From Candidatus Gastranaerophilales bacterium (lineage in GTDB: Bacteria > Cyanobacteriota > Vampirovibrionia > Gastranaerophilales > Gastranaerophilaceae): DNA of 64,000 nucleotides. Numbering within the stretch: position 1 is the first letter of the stretch; each line of letters begins with the position of its first letter. The notes below the pieces were generated by a model. The model did not search any database and had not been told where the DNA came from. It saw nothing but the letters and a program-made list of their open reading frames with translations. The stretch is from positions 62,001 to 126,000 of the forward strand of contig CALVED010000002.1 in assembly GCA_944326485.1 (NCBI GenBank), given 5' to 3'. Positions 60,975 through 64,000 of the stretch are shown piece after piece. The translations under genes were made by a program, and so were the position numbers.

Positions 60975-61850
60975 ATGGCAAAATTAAGTAATGCAAATAG
61001 GGTAAAGATACAAGAACAAAAACCAGATTTACGAATTGTTAAAGATAAAAAAACAAAACCATATAGTGATATAGATTTGAATAATTGGAAAGAATACAGT
61101 CATATAAAGACAGATACGTGGTGGGAGTTTGCTTCAAGAGATAATTCTCACGGGCATTCCAATGAATATCATGGTAATTATATACCTCAAATAGCACAGC
61201 AATTATATGAAAGATTTACGAAAAAAGGTGATATCGTTCTGGATTTATTTTTAGGTTCAGGTACTTCTGCTATTGAAGCTTTAAATATGGGGAGAAGATG
61301 CATTGGGGTTGAACTGAAGCCTGAACAGGTGGATATTGTTAAAAATAAATTTTCTTCAAAAGAGCTTGTTACTGATGTCAATTTAATATGTTGTGATAGT
61401 GCTTCAATTGATGTGAAAGACAAAATACAAGCAAGACTGGATGTAATGAGAGAAGAAAAAGCACAATTTTTAATGTTACATCCTCCATATGATGATATTA
61501 TAAAATTTTCTGATAGAAAGGAAGATTTATCAAACTGTTCATCTACTCAGGAATTTTATGAATTATTTAAACAAGTAGCACAAAATGGTTATGATATGCT
61601 TGAGGAAGGCAGATTCGCAGCTTTAATTATTGGAGATAAATATGCAAACGGCGAAATAGTTCCTTTGGGCGCAGATTGTGCTGCTAAGATGCGTGAAATC
61701 GGTTTTAAAATGAAAGCTGTTATTGTTAAAAATATGGAAGGTAATGAAAGAGCAAAAGGAAAAACAGCTAATTTGTGGCGTTATAGAGCATTAAACGGCG
61801 GTTTCTATATATTTAAACATGAGTATATTTATATATTTCAAAAATCTTGA
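60975..61850 (+). CDS. Solitary DNA methyltransferase with an HPPY catalytic motif
   Basis: 291 residues from the ATG at 60975, with GGGG 6 bases upstream; an in-frame TTG 12 bases earlier overlaps that site. AdoMet motif VLDLFLGSGTSAIEA (about 90-105) precedes the catalytic motif, which reads MLHPPYDDI where [DNS]PP[YF] is the norm. The fold still looks like an amino-methyltransferase of the N4/N6 DNA type. No restriction gene is adjacent, so it is an orphan with a probable regulatory or anti-restriction role. It overlaps the membrane gene on the other strand by 13 bases. Confidence 0.8.
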   Translation: MAKLSNANRVKIQEQKPDLRIVKDKKTKPYSDIDLNNWKEYSHIKTDTWWEFASRDNSHGHSNEYHGNYIPQIAQQLYERFTKKGDIVLDLFLGSGTSAIEALNMGRRCIGVELKPEQVDIVKNKFSSKELVTDVNLICCDSASIDVKDKIQARLDVMREEKAQFLMLHPPYDDIIKFSDRKEDLSNCSSTQEFYELFKQVAQNGYDMLEEGRFAALIIGDKYANGEIVPLGADCAAKMREIGFKMKAVIVKNMEGNERAKGKTANLWRYRALNGGFYIFKHEYIYIFQKS

Positions 61851-63853
61851 AGTGATTTAATATATTCTTCTTTTGCTTTATCTGTGTATTTGACTTTATA
61901 AATATATGCATTGTTTTTATCATATATATTAATTAATTCAATTCCTTTCGGTGATTTAATGTAATCTACTCTATACTTTGTTGACATAATATAATCCACT
62001 CCAAGTTTGGGTAAGTCATTAATTGACAAAGTTATGTTAAACAAATCGAAAGAAATATTAAAAAATTCTGTTTTATCCTTTAAGCTTAGAATTATTCCAA
62101 TATGTTTGTAGTTGTTATATACATTCACATAATTACCATTAGAATCTAATTTTTTCCATAGCTTTAAATTTGGATAAATATTAGTAGAATTTATTGTTGG
62201 TGCCCCAAATATAGCCGGGAAATTAGTTGTTGGATAATAATCAGCAACAAGCCAGCGACCGGGGAATTCCTTTTGTATTTGACTTATGGCCATACCAAGC
62301 GGTATTTTATATACGGTATCAAGTCCTATCATAACAGGATTAATAAGGCTGTAACATGTTATTGAACCAATTATTGCTATTGTAATTATGTAATTTTTTA
62401 TTTTTCTATGATTCTCTACTGCATATAATATTAAGTATGAAAATATAAAAAGAAAAATTATAATTCCTATTATATATAATGTGACAATGAAAGAATTTGT
62501 GTATTGAGGAATATTTTCTATTTGTATTTGTTTAAAAGAAAATAAATATATCCCAATTATAATGGTGTATAAACTTGAAATTAACAATTTATATTTTAGA
62601 TTTATATTTATATTCTCTATAATGCTAAATAATCTTCCTAATAAAATAATATCAATAAAAGAACTTGCCATAACAGCACGACTTGATGATAAATACATTC
62701 CTGTTATCTTCGCAAAAAGAGGAGTAAATCCAATTGTTAGATAAAAAATCAAAAATAATTGTACACAAATAAGTATAAGAATTAATTTGTCATTAAATTT
62801 TGTCTTAATTAAATAAAAGATACTTATTATAAGTGGAAGAGGAAATAATCCTATAAAATAGGAAAGTTCACATATATTTATAAAATTAAATAATTCATAT
62901 GGTAATAAATAATAAAAAAGTGTATTATCAAAATTGCCGCCCAAATTAAATCTTTGCCCGGGATATATTGTATTTCTTGTTATATTAATAGCTTCTAATG
63001 ATGGAATAATTAGTGATAAAATAATTATTAAGGCTGTAAATATTGAGATAACAGGGAAAATGATATCAATCTTCTTCCTATTTCTAATTTTCCAATTATC
63101 GATAATTATCCATATTCCGATAGCTGCAAAAATATATCCGAAAGGAACTTGCCAGGCCGGATAAAAGCATAAGACAAAACCTGCAATACATAAACCTAAT
63201 AAAATAGAAAAAATCAGTTTTAATTTATATTTATTAGTTTGCATAAAATAATATATTGAAATAATACCCAGTTCTCCCCAGAATATTTGTTCTACTAAAT
63301 CATTTATTGCAAACCACCATTGAATACCTGGTGAAAATACAGTCAGAACGCTGCCTGCTAGTGATAATAGTTTATTTCTTCTTGTAATAATTTGAAAAAA
63401 CTCAAAAGTTATCAGAAATAAAAAGATTGTTCTTCCGCACCAAAACCAAGACAAACCTCTTTCTTCATCCATTATAAAATATCCCCAATAAAATGGTTTA
63501 ACAATCGAGAAAAAAGCTTTTATCGGTTGATTATATGTTGTTGCCATATTTGTTGGAGCTGCTCGCCATATGGAATTTTCTATTTTATAGTTTTCATACT
63601 TTTGACATAATGCCATTGGAGTATGAACTGCCCATTCATCAGATCTGATTAATTGTGATACTCCAATAATCGGTTTTGAGAAAAAAGATTTATTACTGCC
63701 TGTTTGAATATAATTATTATACATTCCTATAGAGGAACCATGTATTTTTAAAAATACAAATAATATAAATATTATAAAACATATTAAAATACGATACTTA
63801 TATATAAAGTCTCCAATTTTGAAAAAATTATTTTTTATTTCTATTTGTTTCAT
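61838..63853 (-). CDS. Large integral membrane protein, GT-C-like
   Basis: 671 residues with about 13 membrane helices. The first helix is near residue 20, and an outer loop with SDEWAVHTPMAL lies near 75-90, as in membrane proteins linked to surface polysaccharide synthesis (DUF7657-like, related in plan to GT-C glycosyltransferases). The last 150 residues form an extracytoplasmic domain. It overlaps the end of a family 2 glycosyltransferase upstream by 26 bases, which supports a role in the same glycan pathway. The acceptor is unknown. Confidence 0.65.
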   Translation of the reverse strand: MKQIEIKNNFFKIGDFIYKYRILICFIIFILFVFLKIHGSSIGMYNNYIQTGSNKSFFSKPIIGVSQLIRSDEWAVHTPMALCQKYENYKIENSIWRAAPTNMATTYNQPIKAFFSIVKPFYWGYFIMDEERGLSWFWCGRTIFLFLITFEFFQIITRRNKLLSLAGSVLTVFSPGIQWWFAINDLVEQIFWGELGIISIYYFMQTNKYKLKLIFSILLGLCIAGFVLCFYPAWQVPFGYIFAAIGIWIIIDNWKIRNRKKIDIIFPVISIFTALIIILSLIIPSLEAINITRNTIYPGQRFNLGGNFDNTLFYYLLPYELFNFINICELSYFIGLFPLPLIISIFYLIKTKFNDKLILILICVQLFLIFYLTIGFTPLFAKITGMYLSSSRAVMASSFIDIILLGRLFSIIENININLKYKLLISSLYTIIIGIYLFSFKQIQIENIPQYTNSFIVTLYIIGIIIFLFIFSYLILYAVENHRKIKNYIITIAIIGSITCYSLINPVMIGLDTVYKIPLGMAISQIQKEFPGRWLVADYYPTTNFPAIFGAPTINSTNIYPNLKLWKKLDSNGNYVNVYNNYKHIGIILSLKDKTEFFNISFDLFNITLSINDLPKLGVDYIMSTKYRVDYIKSPKGIELINIYDKNNAYIYKVKYTDKAKEEYIKSLQDF

Positions 63854-64000
63854 ATTGAATTAATATCCATTCATAATTTCTTTTTTCGTTTTGAGCAATA
63901 GAGTCCAGAATAAACCCGCATACTAATGATAACATTGCCATAATTTCTAAACCGGATGCCAGTATTGCAAGCGGAACATGCTTTACATAGCTTATTTCTA
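63828..64000 (-). CDS. C-terminal end of a family 2 glycosyltransferase, continues outside
   Basis: 57 residues are visible, ending in TAA at 63828-63830. The stretch KHVPLAILASGLEIMAMLSL and onward, then FILDSIAQNEKRNYEW, is a membrane helix pair followed by a basic tail, as found at the C-terminus of DPM1-like GT2 enzymes that add a sugar to a lipid carrier. The catalytic part is outside the window, so this rests on the tail alone. It overlaps the start of the membrane gene downstream by 26 bases, consistent with coupled translation. Confidence 0.6.
   Translation of the reverse strand, partial: EISYVKHVPLAILASGLEIMAMLSLVCGFILDSIAQNEKRNYEWILIQYETNRNKK

Overview
The window comes from an AT-rich, diderm, anaerobic bacterium. 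Several traits fit an uncultured gut cyanobacterial relative of the Melainabacteria/Vampirovibrionia, probably Gastranaerophilales: a TamB/AsmA-like envelope protein, a heptosyltransferase-like GT9, class III ribonucleotide reductase, a FliM/FliN-like plus FliOPQR export module, and several low-complexity lineage proteins. This assignment is inference; no rRNA or tRNA gene was seen. Shine-Dalgarno sites of the AAGGAG type are common and TTG starts are frequent.

Layout. 0-4 kb: the end of a sigma-70 gene, rsfS, then a six-gene envelope-stress-like cassette (Spy-like protein, secreted protein, zinc-finger anti-sigma, ECF sigma, His/Pro-rich Spy-like protein) closed by a perfect hairpin. 4-12 kb: a 1500-residue TamB/AsmA-like protein diverging from pgpH-ybeY-dgkA. 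12-17 kb: two paralogous lineage proteins, a glycosyltransferase, and a TPR-GAF-HD-GYP protein with a NarL-type regulator. 17-23 kb: LOG protein, an SF1 helicase-nuclease fusion, a glycosyltransferase and gltX. 23-26.5 kb: a probable ADP-ribosyltransferase facing a DraG/ARH-type ADP-ribosylglycohydrolase, the most distinctive gene pair here. 26.8-31.3 kb: YcaO and nrdD-nrdG with a Fur-like box upstream.

31.5-39.5 kb is an accessory, defence-like segment. It holds two tandemly duplicated XRE regulators with duplicated operators, a divergent small-protein pair, a HAD phosphatase, a third XRE, a HEPN (AbiU2-like) protein, a YjzC-like protein and a complete type III restriction-modification pair. 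39.5-50 kb: Dpp/Opp permeases, MgtC, an acyltransferase, hpt-tilS, a cupin, a degenerate M48-like protein, MscS, galE and an acyltransferase-3. 50-56 kb: accB-accC, a GGDEF/HD-GYP protein and a GT9. 56.9-60.8 kb: the flagellar/type III export operon (FliM/N-like, fliO, fliP, fliQ, a secretin-N-like protein, fliR). 61-64 kb: a solitary DNA methyltransferase and polysaccharide-type membrane genes.

Ten copies of a dispersed intergenic repeat (A-J) run through the window. Full copies have two hairpins and a conserved end, TACTAGATTAAAT. All ten lie in the same orientation whatever the direction of neighbouring genes, while the loop of each hairpin occurs in both orientations. This repeat family and the ADP-ribosylation pair are the two items most worth following up.
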